Positions 54,779 through 63,118 of a stretch of DNA of 64,000 bases are shown one piece after another. How positions within the stretch are numbered: the first letter of the stretch is position 1; the number at the start of each line of letters is the position of its first letter. Position numbers and translations under genes: made by a program. The DNA lies in contig NZ_CP046507.1 of the NCBI RefSeq assembly GCF_009741445.1, forward strand, positions 2,108,001 through 2,172,000, given 5' to 3'. The DNA is from Mycobacterium avium subsp. avium. Its GTDB lineage: Bacteria; Actinomycetota; Actinomycetes; Mycobacteriales; Mycobacteriaceae. Below the pieces are notes generated by a model. The model had not been told where the DNA came from, did no database searches, and was given only the letters and a program-made list of their open reading frames with translations.

Positions 54779-55984
54779 TTAAACCCCGAAAGCCGCCACC
54801 GCGCCGATCACGATGATCGCGGGAGGTCGGATACCTTCGGCACGAATCTTTTCGGGCGTGTCGGCCAGGGTGGCCCGCAAAGTGTGTTGCGCCGCCGTCG
54901 TCCCGTGCTGAACCACCAGCACCGGTGTATCCGCTGGTCGTCCACCCTTCAGCAGGGCCTCGGCGAAAAGTTCGATACGTTCGACCGCCATCAGCAAAAC
55001 AATTGTGCCGGTCAATGCGGCCAGTGCATCCCAATTCACTAACGATTCGGGATGACCGGGTGGGAGATGCCCGCTGACCACCACGAATTCGTGATTTACC
55101 GCCCGATGGGTGACCGGGACGCCCGCCAATGCGGGCACTCCTATGGCACTCGTCACACCCGGGACGACGGTGACCGGAATCCCGGCGTCGGCGCACGCCA
55201 GCACCTCCTCGTAGCCGCGGGCGAAGACGAACGGGTCCCCGCCTTTGAGGCGCACCACGAAGCTTCCGGCGCGGGCGCGTTCGATCATGACGTCGTTGAT
55301 GGCGTCCTGGGCCATGGCCCGGCCGTAGGGAATCTTGGCGGCGTCGATCACCTCCACGTGCGGAGGCAGCTCGGCGAGCAGTTCGGGCGGGGCGAGCCGG
55401 TCGGCCACCACGACGTCGGCCTGGGCCAGCAGCCGCCGGCCGCGCACCGTGATCAGTTCGGGGTCGCCGGGGCCGCCGCCGATCAGCGCCACCCCGCCCT
55501 TGACGGCGTCGGAGCCCACCGGGCCTTCCGGCGTGATGGCCCCGGTCTGCAGCGCCTCCCGGATGGCCGAGCGGATCGCTGCCGAGCGGCGGTGCTCGCC
55601 GCCGGCCAGCACGCCCACCGACAACCCGGCATAGCTGAAAGATGCTGGGGTGACCGCGGTCCCCGCCACGGCGACGTCCGCCCGGACGCAGAAGATGCGG
55701 CGGCGTTCGGCCTCGGCGACCACGGCCTCGTTGACCCGCGGGTCGTCGGTGGCCGCGATCGCGTACCAGGCGCCGTCGAGGTCGCCGTCGCGGTATTCGC
55801 GCAATTGCAGGGTGATTCCGGTCATCGCCTCGACCGATCGGGTGGCGCTGCGGGAGATGACGTGGACGTCCGCGCCGCTGGCGATCAGCAACGGCAGCCG
55901 GCGCTGGGCGACGGTGCCGCCGCCGACCACGACCACCTTCTTGCCGGTCAGCCGCAGCCCCACCAGGTAGGCGCTCTCGGTCAC
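54779..55984 (-). CDS. cysG: Multifunctional sirohaem synthase / uroporphyrinogen-III methyltransferase
   Basis: The 401-residue protein joins an N-terminal precorrin-2 dehydrogenase/ferrochelatase domain (LRLTGKKVVVVGGGTVAQRRLP) to a C-terminal SUMT domain starting near residue 165 (VALIGGGPGDPELITVRG, VVVADRL, VVPGVTSAIGVPALAGVPVTHR). It makes precorrin-2 from uroporphyrinogen III and can go on to sirohaem. GTG 55984 lies six bases after TAGGCT, which overlaps the cobB stop, so it can be expressed apart from the upstream cob genes. Confidence 0.95.
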   Translation of the reverse strand: MTESAYLVGLRLTGKKVVVVGGGTVAQRRLPLLIASGADVHVISRSATRSVEAMTGITLQLREYRDGDLDGAWYAIAATDDPRVNEAVVAEAERRRIFCVRADVAVAGTAVTPASFSYAGLSVGVLAGGEHRRSAAIRSAIREALQTGAITPEGPVGSDAVKGGVALIGGGPGDPELITVRGRRLLAQADVVVADRLAPPELLAELPPHVEVIDAAKIPYGRAMAQDAINDVMIERARAGSFVVRLKGGDPFVFARGYEEVLACADAGIPVTVVPGVTSAIGVPALAGVPVTHRAVNHEFVVVSGHLPPGHPESLVNWDALAALTGTIVLLMAVERIELFAEALLKGGRPADTPVLVVQHGTTAAQHTLRATLADTPEKIRAEGIRPPAIIVIGAVAAFGV

Positions 55985-55990
55985 CCGGCA

Positions 55991-55996
55991 AGCCTA
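55991..55996 (-). promoter_or_regulatory. Candidate -10 of leaderless cysG inside the end of cobB
   Basis: TAGGCT includes the cobB stop TAG and is six bases from the cysG GTG. Confidence 0.45.
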
Positions 55997-57403
55997 GTGG
56001 TTGCCGGGGTGGGCCCGCGTCCTGCCCGGGTCGGCGCGAGCGGCCAGCGCGCACCCGACGAAGCGGGCCACCGCCGCGGGCGCGGCGGCGGGGTGGGTGT
56101 GCAGATACGACGCGTGCACACCGGCGCGCACCGCGCCGTCGCGATGGCCGGACTCCTGGGTCCGGTACATCCACGCCGGCGGGTAGTCGTCGCTGAATGT
56201 CACTGTGGTGCGGTGGAATTCGTGGCCCACCGCCCGCTGGCCGGCGGCGTACAGCGGGGAGTCGACGACGGCCACGGCATCGCGATAGGCCAGCGTCAGC
56301 TGCGGGGTGAACCGGGCCTGCCCGGCCAGCACCCCGCACATCGGGTGGCCGTCGAGTTCGGACACCAAGTAAAGCAGCCCGGCGCACTCGGCGTGGACGG
56401 GCGCCCCGGCGGCGGCCAGCTCGTTGATCTGGCGGCGCACGACCTCGTTGGCAGACAGCTCGGCGGTGAACTGTTCGGGAAAACCGCCGGGCAGCAACAG
56501 CGCATCGGTGCCGTCGGGCAACGCGTCGACGAGCGGGTCGAATTCCGCCACCCGGGCGCCGGCGGCGGCCAGCAGCTCCGCGTGCTCGGCGTAGCCGAAG
56601 CTGAACGCCTTCCCGGTGGCCACCGCGACGGTGGCCCGCTCACCGCCGCACCCGCCGGGATCCCCCACCGCCGCCGCCGGATCCCAGGGCGTCGTGACGG
56701 GCCGGGCGGCGGCGACCGCCGCCACCGCCGCCAGGTCGACGTGGCGTGCCACCAGCGCGGTCATCGCCTCGACCGCGAGCCGGGCGCGGCGTCCATACTC
56801 GACCGCCGTGACCAAGCCCAAATACCTTGTCGGCAACTCTAATTCGGCGCTGCGCGGGATGGCGCCCAGCACCGGCACGCCGGCCTGTTCGCACGCCTGA
56901 CGCAGCACCTGCTCGTGGCGGGCCGACCCGACCCGGTTCAGGATCACCCCGGCGACCCGGGTCGCGGCGTCGAACGTCGAGAAGCCGTGCAGCAGGGCGG
57001 CGATGCTCTGGCTCTGGCCGCGCGCGTCGACGACCAGCACGACGGGCGCGCCCAGCAGCGCGGCGACGTGCGCGGTGGATCCCGCCGCCGGGCTGGCGCC
57101 GGACGGCCCGATCCGCCCGTCGAACAGCCCCATCACGCCCTCGACGACGGCGATGTCGGCGCCGGCGGCGCCGTGCGCGTACAGCGGGCCAATCAGGTTC
57201 TCCCCCACCAACACCGGGTCGAGGTTGCGGCCCGGCCGGCCGGCGGCCAGGCCGTGATAGCCGGGATCGATGAAGTCCGGCCCCACCTTGAACGCCGCCA
57301 CCCGGCGGCCCGCCCGGCGCAGGGCACCGATCAAACCCGTTGCCACCGTGGTCTTTCCGCTGCCGGAGGCGGGCGCCGCGACGACCACCGCGGGCACGTT
57401 CAC
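55994..57403 (-). CDS. cobB: Cobyrinate a,c-diamide synthase
   Basis: CobB amidates the a and c side chains of cobyrinate or hydrogenobyrinate using ATP and glutamine. The 469-residue protein has the P-loop SGSGKTT (13-19), a dethiobiotin-synthetase-like ATPase domain and a C-terminal triad glutaminase domain with the nucleophile Cys in HAECAGLLYLV. GTG 57403 overlaps the cobO stop by four bases. Confidence 0.95.
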   Translation of the reverse strand: MNVPAVVVAAPASGSGKTTVATGLIGALRRAGRRVAAFKVGPDFIDPGYHGLAAGRPGRNLDPVLVGENLIGPLYAHGAAGADIAVVEGVMGLFDGRIGPSGASPAAGSTAHVAALLGAPVVLVVDARGQSQSIAALLHGFSTFDAATRVAGVILNRVGSARHEQVLRQACEQAGVPVLGAIPRSAELELPTRYLGLVTAVEYGRRARLAVEAMTALVARHVDLAAVAAVAAARPVTTPWDPAAAVGDPGGCGGERATVAVATGKAFSFGYAEHAELLAAAGARVAEFDPLVDALPDGTDALLLPGGFPEQFTAELSANEVVRRQINELAAAGAPVHAECAGLLYLVSELDGHPMCGVLAGQARFTPQLTLAYRDAVAVVDSPLYAAGQRAVGHEFHRTTVTFSDDYPPAWMYRTQESGHRDGAVRAGVHASYLHTHPAAAPAAVARFVGCALAARADPGRTRAHPGNH

Positions 57404-58014
57404 CACTCGATGCCCTTCTGCCCCTTGCGCCCGGCGTCCATCGGGTGCTTCACCTTGGACATCTCGGTGACCAGGTCGGCCGCATCGATGAGCCGTTGCG
57501 GGGCATCGCGTCCGGTGATCACCACGTGCTGGTGTCCGGGCCGCCCCGCCAACACGGACACCACCTCGTCGACGTCCACCCAGCCCCATTTCAGCGGATA
57601 GGTGAATTCGTCCAGCACGTAGAAGTCGTGCCGGGCGGCCGCCAGCCGGCGGGCGATCTCGGCCCAGCCGTCGGCCGCGGCCGCCGCGTGATCGTCGTCG
57701 CTGCCCGCCTTGCGCGTCCAGGACCAGCCGGCGCCCATCTTGTGCCACTCCACCGGCGCGCCGATCCGCTGTTCCTCGTGCAGGCGGCCGAGTGCGGCGA
57801 ACGCCGCCTCCTCGCCCACCTTCCACTTGGCGCTCTTGACGAACTGGAACACCGCCACGGAAAGCCCGGCGTTCCACGCCCGCAACGCCATTCCGAATGC
57901 GGCCGTCGACTTCCCCTTGCCGGCGCCGGTGTGCACCGCCAGCACCGGGGTGTGCCGGCGGGTCCGGGTGGTCAGGCCGTCGTCGGGAACTTGAAGCGGA
58001 ACACCTTGTGGCAT
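57400..58014 (-). CDS. cobO: Cob(I)yrinic acid a,c-diamide adenosyltransferase
   Basis: CobO adds the upper adenosyl ligand to cobalt. The 204-residue protein is the CobA/CobO/BtuR type with the P-loop HTGAGKGKSTAAFG, FVKSAKWKVGEE, and the Walker-B-like FYVLDEFTYPLKWGW. AAAGGG precedes ATG 58014. It sits between the chelatase-like gene and cobB. Confidence 0.96.
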   Translation of the reverse strand: MPQGVPLQVPDDGLTTRTRRHTPVLAVHTGAGKGKSTAAFGMALRAWNAGLSVAVFQFVKSAKWKVGEEAAFAALGRLHEEQRIGAPVEWHKMGAGWSWTRKAGSDDDHAAAAADGWAEIARRLAAARHDFYVLDEFTYPLKWGWVDVDEVVSVLAGRPGHQHVVITGRDAPQRLIDAADLVTEMSKVKHPMDAGRKGQKGIEW

Positions 58015-58043
58015 AAGCGGTTACCCTTTCTGTTCGCCCCGGC

Positions 58044-59885
58044 TCAGGCGGCGTCGCGCACCGCACGCGTCAGCGAATCCGCGTGCAACTGCTCCAGCCG
58101 CACCGCCGGGGCGCCCAGCTGGCGTGCCAGGTGTTCGGCCAGGCCCAGCCGCACATACGACGTTTCGCAGTCCACCACCACCGCGGCCGCGCCCTCGGCG
58201 ACCAGCCGGCCCGCGGCGATCCGGCTGCGGCCCAACGGATCCGGGCCGGCGGTGGCCCGGCCGTCGGTGAGCACCACCACGAGGGCGCGGCGCGCCCGGT
58301 CGCGGGCCTTCTCCCGGACGATCAGCTCGCGCGCGGCCAGCAGCCCTTCGGCCAGCGGCGTCTTGCCGCCGGTGTCGAAGCGGGCCAGCCGCCGCCCGGC
58401 GATGTGCGCCGAGGAGGTGGGCGGCAACAGCAGCCGCGCCTGCTGTTGCCGGAACGTGATCACGGCGACCTTGTCGCGGCGCTGATAGGCGTCGCGCAGC
58501 AGCGACAGCGTGGCACCGCTGACCGCCGCCATCCGGTCCCGCGCCGCCATCGATCCGGAGGCGTCGACGACGAAGATCACCAGATTGCCTTCGCGGCCCT
58601 CGCGCACGGCCCGTCGCACATCGTCGGGCCCCGGCCGCAGCGGCCCGGCACCGGCCCGTTCGGCGGCCGAGAGCAGGGTGGCGAACAGGTGCAGCCCGTG
58701 GCCGCCGCAGCCGGTGTCGGCGCCGTCGGTGGCTGCGATGACGCTGCCGCTGGCGTTGCGGGCCCGCGACCGCCGGCCGGGTGCCCCTTCGCCGACACCG
58801 GGGACCCGCAGCGCGCGGGTGCGAAACGTCTTCGACGGCGGCGCACTCGGTTTCGTCGTCGGCGGCCGCGGCTTGGCGTCCTGCGCCGAATCCCGTTGCG
58901 GCGGTTGCTGTTCTGTCTCGCCGGCCTGGCCTCCGCCGGGCGGGTCGGGATCCGGGTCGGGCTCGGAGCCGGCCTGGGCCAGGGCCTCGTCCAGTTGCTC
59001 GCGGTCGATGCCCGGGTCGTCGAAGGGATCGCGGCGGCGGCGGTGCGGCAGGGCCAGCTCGGCGGCCACCCGGATGTCCTGCTCCTCGACGGTGGGTGCG
59101 CCGCGCCAGGCCGCGTGCGCGACCGCGGTGCGGGCCACCACCAGATCGGCCCGCATGCCGTCCACGTCGAACGCCGCGCACAGCGCCGCGATGCGCCGTA
59201 ACTCGGTGTCGGGCAACACCACGTCGTCGACCAGGGCGCGCGCCGCAGCGATGCGCCGGGCCAGCTCGGCGTCGGCGTCGGCGTAGCGTTCGGCGAAACC
59301 GTCCGGGTCGGCCTCATAGGCCATCCGCTGCCGGATCACCTGCGCCCGCACCTCCACGTCACGCGAGGCATGCACGTCGACGGTGAGCCCGAACCGGTCC
59401 AGCAGCTGCGGACGCAGTTCGCCCTCTTCGGGATTCATGGTGCCGATCAACACGAACCGGGCGTCATGCGAATGCGAGATGCCGTCGCGTTCGATGTGCA
59501 CCCGTCCCATAGCCGCGGCGTCGAGCAACACGTCGACGAGATGATCGTGCAGCAAGTTGACCTCGTCGACGTAGAGCACACCGCCGTGCGCGCGGGCCAG
59601 CAGCCCCGGGGAGAACGCGTGCTCGCCGTCGCGCAGCACCCGCTGCAGGTCCAGCGAGCCGATCACCCGGTCTTCGGTTGCGCCGAGCGGCATTTCGACC
59701 AGGTTCGCGTCGCTGCCGGTGGCGGCGGACAGCAGGGCCGCCAGGCCGCGCACGGCCGTCGACTTGGCGGTGCCCTTCTCGCCGCGGATGAGCGCGCCGC
59801 CGATCTCCGGGCGCACGGCGCACAGCAGCAGGGCCAGCCGCAGCCGGTCGTGCCCGACGATGGCGCTGAACGGGTAGGGCTTCAC
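58044..59885 (-). CDS. Magnesium/cobalt-chelatase-like ATPase (ChlI/ChlD fusion, Rv2850c-like)
   Basis: The 613-residue protein joins a ChlI-type AAA+ domain (Walker [40 protein letters not shown]) to a Pro/Gln-rich linker (about 330-390) and a ChlD-type von Willebrand A domain with the MIDAS motif DASGS. In cobalamin makers without CobS/CobT this protein is thought to drive cobalt insertion by CobN. GTG 59885 overlaps the GNAT stop by four bases, and cobO-cobB follow. Confidence 0.92.
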   Translation of the reverse strand: MKPYPFSAIVGHDRLRLALLLCAVRPEIGGALIRGEKGTAKSTAVRGLAALLSAATGSDANLVEMPLGATEDRVIGSLDLQRVLRDGEHAFSPGLLARAHGGVLYVDEVNLLHDHLVDVLLDAAAMGRVHIERDGISHSHDARFVLIGTMNPEEGELRPQLLDRFGLTVDVHASRDVEVRAQVIRQRMAYEADPDGFAERYADADAELARRIAAARALVDDVVLPDTELRRIAALCAAFDVDGMRADLVVARTAVAHAAWRGAPTVEEQDIRVAAELALPHRRRRDPFDDPGIDREQLDEALAQAGSEPDPDPDPPGGGQAGETEQQPPQRDSAQDAKPRPPTTKPSAPPSKTFRTRALRVPGVGEGAPGRRSRARNASGSVIAATDGADTGCGGHGLHLFATLLSAAERAGAGPLRPGPDDVRRAVREGREGNLVIFVVDASGSMAARDRMAAVSGATLSLLRDAYQRRDKVAVITFRQQQARLLLPPTSSAHIAGRRLARFDTGGKTPLAEGLLAARELIVREKARDRARRALVVVLTDGRATAGPDPLGRSRIAAGRLVAEGAAAVVVDCETSYVRLGLAEHLARQLGAPAVRLEQLHADSLTRAVRDAA

Positions 59886-60352
59886 GGCTTTTCCGCCAAT
59901 CCCGAGCCGGGTCGCAGCATGGGCACGTGCGGGACGCCGTCGTCGAGGAAATCGTCGCCGTCGCGGACGAATCCGTGCTGGGCGTACATGTCGGCCAGGT
60001 AGGTCTGGGCGTTGATCCGGCACGGGTAGTCACCCACCTCGGCCAGCGCCGCGCGCAGCAGCCGGGTGGTGTGGCCCTGGCCGCGGGCGCTGCGTTTGGT
60101 GCACAGCCGCCCGATCCGGAACGCCTTCTCGCCGCCGGCGTGCTCCTCCATCAGCCGCAGCGTGCAGATCACCTCGCCGTCGGAGGTTTCCAGCCAGAAG
60201 TGCCGGGTTTCGGCGAGCAGGTCGCGCCCGTCCAACTCCGGATACGGGATGGCCTGCTCGACGACGAACACCTCAACCCGCAGCTTGAGCAGCTCGTAAA
60301 GCGTTTGGGCATCAAGGTCTTTGGCCCACGTGCGTCGCAATGCTTCTGTCAT
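59882..60352 (-). CDS. GNAT acetyltransferase (ElaA/Rv2851c-like)
   Basis: The 156-residue protein has the ElaA-type GNAT pattern: [31 protein letters not shown] and the acetyl-CoA loop [13 protein letters not shown], then [17 protein letters not shown]. Substrate is unknown. Its ATG overlaps the stop of a MIRU-encoded mini-ORF by four bases, with GAGGAGGAG placed as the ribosome site, and its own stop overlaps the chelatase-like gene, so it is the joint between mqo and the cobalamin genes. Confidence 0.88.
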   Translation of the reverse strand: MTEALRRTWAKDLDAQTLYELLKLRVEVFVVEQAIPYPELDGRDLLAETRHFWLETSDGEVICTLRLMEEHAGGEKAFRIGRLCTKRSARGQGHTTRLLRAALAEVGDYPCRINAQTYLADMYAQHGFVRDGDDFLDDGVPHVPMLRPGSGLAEKP

Positions 60353-60405
60353 CTGCGCCGCTCCTCCTCATCGCTGCGCTCTGCATCGTCGTCGGCGCGA
60401 GTCAT
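60349..60405 (-). CDS. MIRU mini-ORF 2 (18 residues)
   Basis: ATG 60405 to TGA 60351-60349 reads [18 protein letters not shown]. It starts on a four-base overlap with mini-ORF 1 and ends on a four-base overlap with the GNAT start. Confidence 0.45.
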   Translation of the reverse strand: MTRADDDAERSDEEERRR

Positions 60406-60458
60406 CTGCGCCGCTCCTCCTCATCGCTGCGCTCTGCATCGTCGTCGGCGCGAGTCAC
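60350..60458 (-). repeat. 53-bp MIRU, two copies; M. avium MIRU-VNTR 292 locus
   Basis: Two nearly identical 53-bp units fill the gap between mqo and the GNAT gene in sense orientation. The unit length and the GACGATGCAGAGCGCAGCG plus GAGGAGGAGC core are those of the classical mycobacterial interspersed repetitive unit. The sequences at 60284-60304 and 60506-60530 match, from memory, the published primers of M. avium typing locus 292. Two copies are more usual outside subspecies paratuberculosis. Confidence 0.92.
60402..60458 (-). CDS. MIRU mini-ORF 1 (18 residues)
   Basis: GTG 60458 shares one base with the mqo TAG (60460-60458), and the frame [18 protein letters not shown] ends at TGA 60404-60402, overlapping the ATG of mini-ORF 2. 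Confidence 0.45.
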   Translation of the reverse strand: MTRADDDAERSDEEERRR

Positions 60459-61960
60459 TAAGGGCGCTCCTCATCCAACTCGTCCAGTCCCAGGATCTTC
60501 GTTCCCCATGAATAGACTTCCTCATACAGCGCCGGCTCGTCGGACAGCGTCACGCCCAGCGAGGGAACCATCTCCTTGAGCGCGGGCAGCCACGACCGAT
60601 AACGGTCAGCGAAACAGCGCTGCAGCACATCGAGCATGATCGGCACCGCCGTCGACGCACCCGGCGAGCCGCCGAGCAACCCCGCGATGCTGCCGTCGCC
60701 GGCCGCCACCACAGTGGTGTCGAAGTCAAGCACGCCGCCGCGGCGCCGATCGCGCCGGATCACCTGCACCCGCTGACCGGCCACCGTCAGCTCCCAGTCC
60801 GAATCCGCTGCGGTGGGCGCGAATTCGCGTAGCATCCGCATCCGGTCCGGCGCGGACAGCCGCAACTGGCCGATCAGGTATCGCAGCAACGTCAGCTGGG
60901 TGACGCCGACGCCGAGCAGCGCGACCAGATTGTGCGGCCGCACCGAGCGGGGCAGATCGGTGAAGTGCCCGTGTTTCAAGAACTTCGGCGACCAGCCGGC
61001 ATACGGCCCGAACACCAGCCACGGCTTGCCGTTGACGTAGCGCAGGTCAAGATGCAACGCTCCCAGCGGCGGGGCCCCCGGCGCCGGGGCCCCGTACACC
61101 TTGGCCCGGTGCGCCGCGGTGAGCACGGGATTGTCGGCGCGCAGGAACCGACCGCCGATCGGGAACCCCGCGAATCCGCGGGCCTCGCCGATACCCGACT
61201 TCTGCAGCAGCGGCAGCGCGTCACCGCCGGCCCCGACGAACACGAATTTGGCTTTGCACCGGTGCTTTTCGCCGGTCCGGCGGTTGCGGATCAGCAACGT
61301 CCAGCTGCCGTCGGACTCCCGCGTCAGGTTGTGCACCTGATGGCCGAACAGCGCCGTCGCGCCGCCGCGCACGCAGAACCCGATCAGCTGTCGCGACAGC
61401 GCGCCGAAGTCGACGTCGGTGCCGTGGCGCGCCCAATTCAGCGCGGTCGGTTCGGAGAAGTCCCGCCGGTCGGCCATCAACGGCAGCCGGCGGGCGAACT
61501 CGTCGGCGTCCTCGATCAATTCGATGCCGGCGAACAACGGGTTGGGCGCCAGCGCCTGCTGCCGGCGCCGCAGATACTCGACGGCCCGCGCCCCGCGCAC
61601 GAAACTCGCGTGCGGGATCGGGGTCACGAAGCCCCGATCGGTCAGCATGCCGTTCTCCACGGCATACGCCCAGAATTGGCGGGTCACCTGGAACTGCTCG
61701 TTGATGCGCACCGCTTTGGCGATGTCGATGGAGCCGTCGGCGCGCTGCGGGGTGTAGTTGAGCTCGCACAGCGCCGAATGCCCGGTGCCGGCGTTGTTCC
61801 ACGGGCTGCTGCTCTCGGCGCCGACCGCGTCCAGGCGCTCGACGAAGGTCATCGACCAATCCGGCTGCAGCCGCCGCAGCAACGCGCCCAGTGTGGCGCT
61901 CATGATGCCCGCGCCCACCAGCACGACGTCCGTGCGGGTGGTCCTGGCTAGCGATGACAC
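60458..61960 (-). CDS. mqo: Malate:quinone oxidoreductase
   Basis: Mqo is a membrane-associated FAD enzyme that oxidises malate to oxaloacetate and passes electrons to the quinone pool. The 500-residue protein has the FAD motif [14 protein letters not shown] near the N-terminus, [37 protein letters not shown] and the C-terminal [20 protein letters not shown] 61960 is the start. Its stop opens the MIRU chain that leads into the cobalamin genes. Confidence 0.96.
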   Translation of the reverse strand: MSSLARTTRTDVVLVGAGIMSATLGALLRRLQPDWSMTFVERLDAVGAESSSPWNNAGTGHSALCELNYTPQRADGSIDIAKAVRINEQFQVTRQFWAYAVENGMLTDRGFVTPIPHASFVRGARAVEYLRRRQQALAPNPLFAGIELIEDADEFARRLPLMADRRDFSEPTALNWARHGTDVDFGALSRQLIGFCVRGGATALFGHQVHNLTRESDGSWTLLIRNRRTGEKHRCKAKFVFVGAGGDALPLLQKSGIGEARGFAGFPIGGRFLRADNPVLTAAHRAKVYGAPAPGAPPLGALHLDLRYVNGKPWLVFGPYAGWSPKFLKHGHFTDLPRSVRPHNLVALLGVGVTQLTLLRYLIGQLRLSAPDRMRMLREFAPTAADSDWELTVAGQRVQVIRRDRRRGGVLDFDTTVVAAGDGSIAGLLGGSPGASTAVPIMLDVLQRCFADRYRSWLPALKEMVPSLGVTLSDEPALYEEVYSWGTKILGLDELDEERP

Positions 61961-62061
61961 CGGCTTGTTGGTCCTTTTCCTCGAGGCATGCCGATCCTCA
62001 GGTTATCCGGTGGCAAAGCGACGCGAACCACGCGCGGCGTCGCCGCGGCCGGCAAAAGCTC

Positions 62062-62067
62062 TAAGCT
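62062..62067 (+). promoter_or_regulatory. Candidate -10 of the leaderless gene at 62074
   Basis: TAAGCT is six bases before GTG 62074. The intervening GGCGGG is not a spaced ribosome site. Confidence 0.5.
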
Positions 62068-62073
62068 GGCGGG

Positions 62074-63108
62074 GTGACTGGCGGGGCGGCTGGCTGGGTG
62101 CCCGACGTGCTACCCGGCTATTGGCAGCGCACCCTGGCGCTGGGCGCCGATCCGGCCGGCGAGGGCGACATCGTCGCGACCCTGATCCGGCGCGGGGACG
62201 ACGCGGCGCCGGCCGCCGATCACGCGGTGCTGGCGGTGCACGGGTATACCGACTACTTCTTCCACACCGCGTTGGCCGATCACTTCGCCGCGCGCGGTTT
62301 CGCCTTCTACGCGCTGGACCTGCACAAGTGCGGCCGGTCGCGGCGCGACGGGCAGACGCCGCATTTCGTCACCGACCTGGCCAACTACGACACCGAACTG
62401 GAACGCGCGCTGAGCGTGGCGAGCGGGGGAAGCCGCAGGGTGCTGGTGTACGGGCATTCGGCCGGCGGGCTGATCGTGTCGTTGTGGCTGGACCGGCTGC
62501 GGCGCCGAAATCCCGTCGCGCACTCGGCAGTTGGCGGTCTGGTGCTCAACAGCCCGTTCCTGGAGCTGCCCGGCCCGCCCATCCTGTGGCACTCGCTGAC
62601 CGTGGCGCTGATCGCCGGCCTGTCCCGGGTGCGTTCCAAGGGCGTGGCCCGGTCCCCGGTGCAGGGTGGCTACGGCACCACGCTGCACCGCGACTACGGC
62701 GGGGAATTCGACTACAACCTGCAGTGGAAACCCGTTGGCGGCTTTCCGATCACGTTCGGTTGGCTGCACGCAGTGCGCCGCGGTCAGGCGCGACTGCACC
62801 GCGGTCTCGACGTCGGGGTGCCGAACCTGATCCTGCGCTCGGACCACAGCGTGCAGGAGACGCCCGACCCGGCATCCATGCACTGCGGTGACGCGGTGCT
62901 CGACGTCACCCAGATCGCCCGCTGGGCGGGCTGTATCGGCAACCGCAGCACCATCATTCCGGTCGCCGATGCCAAACACGACGTGTTCTTGTCGTTGCCG
63001 GGGCCCCGCGCGGCGGCCTATCGGCAACTGGATCTGTGGCTGGACGGCTACCTGCGCGACCGGAGCACCGATAGCACCCGGGCCCCGGCGTCCCGGGACG
63101 AAGGGTGA
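62074..63108 (+). CDS. Alpha/beta hydrolase, lysophospholipase-like (Rv2854-like)
   Basis: The 344-residue protein has an alpha/beta hydrolase fold with AVLAVHGYTDYFFHT as the oxyanion strand, the nucleophile Ser129 in GHSAGG, an acid in the RSDHS region and His in ADAKHDVFLS. Monoacylglycerol or lysophospholipid esters are likely substrates by family. It ends ten bases before mtr and is probably co-transcribed with it. Confidence 0.87.
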   Translation: MTGGAAGWVPDVLPGYWQRTLALGADPAGEGDIVATLIRRGDDAAPAADHAVLAVHGYTDYFFHTALADHFAARGFAFYALDLHKCGRSRRDGQTPHFVTDLANYDTELERALSVASGGSRRVLVYGHSAGGLIVSLWLDRLRRRNPVAHSAVGGLVLNSPFLELPGPPILWHSLTVALIAGLSRVRSKGVARSPVQGGYGTTLHRDYGGEFDYNLQWKPVGGFPITFGWLHAVRRGQARLHRGLDVGVPNLILRSDHSVQETPDPASMHCGDAVLDVTQIARWAGCIGNRSTIIPVADAKHDVFLSLPGPRAAAYRQLDLWLDGYLRDRSTDSTRAPASRDEG

Positions 63109-63118
63109 GGCGCCGAAC

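Noticed and set aside
57404..61960. Cobalamin riboswitch ahead of the cob genes
   Set aside because: No B12-box-like sequence or leader of suitable length exists; the genes are joined by short gaps or overlaps.
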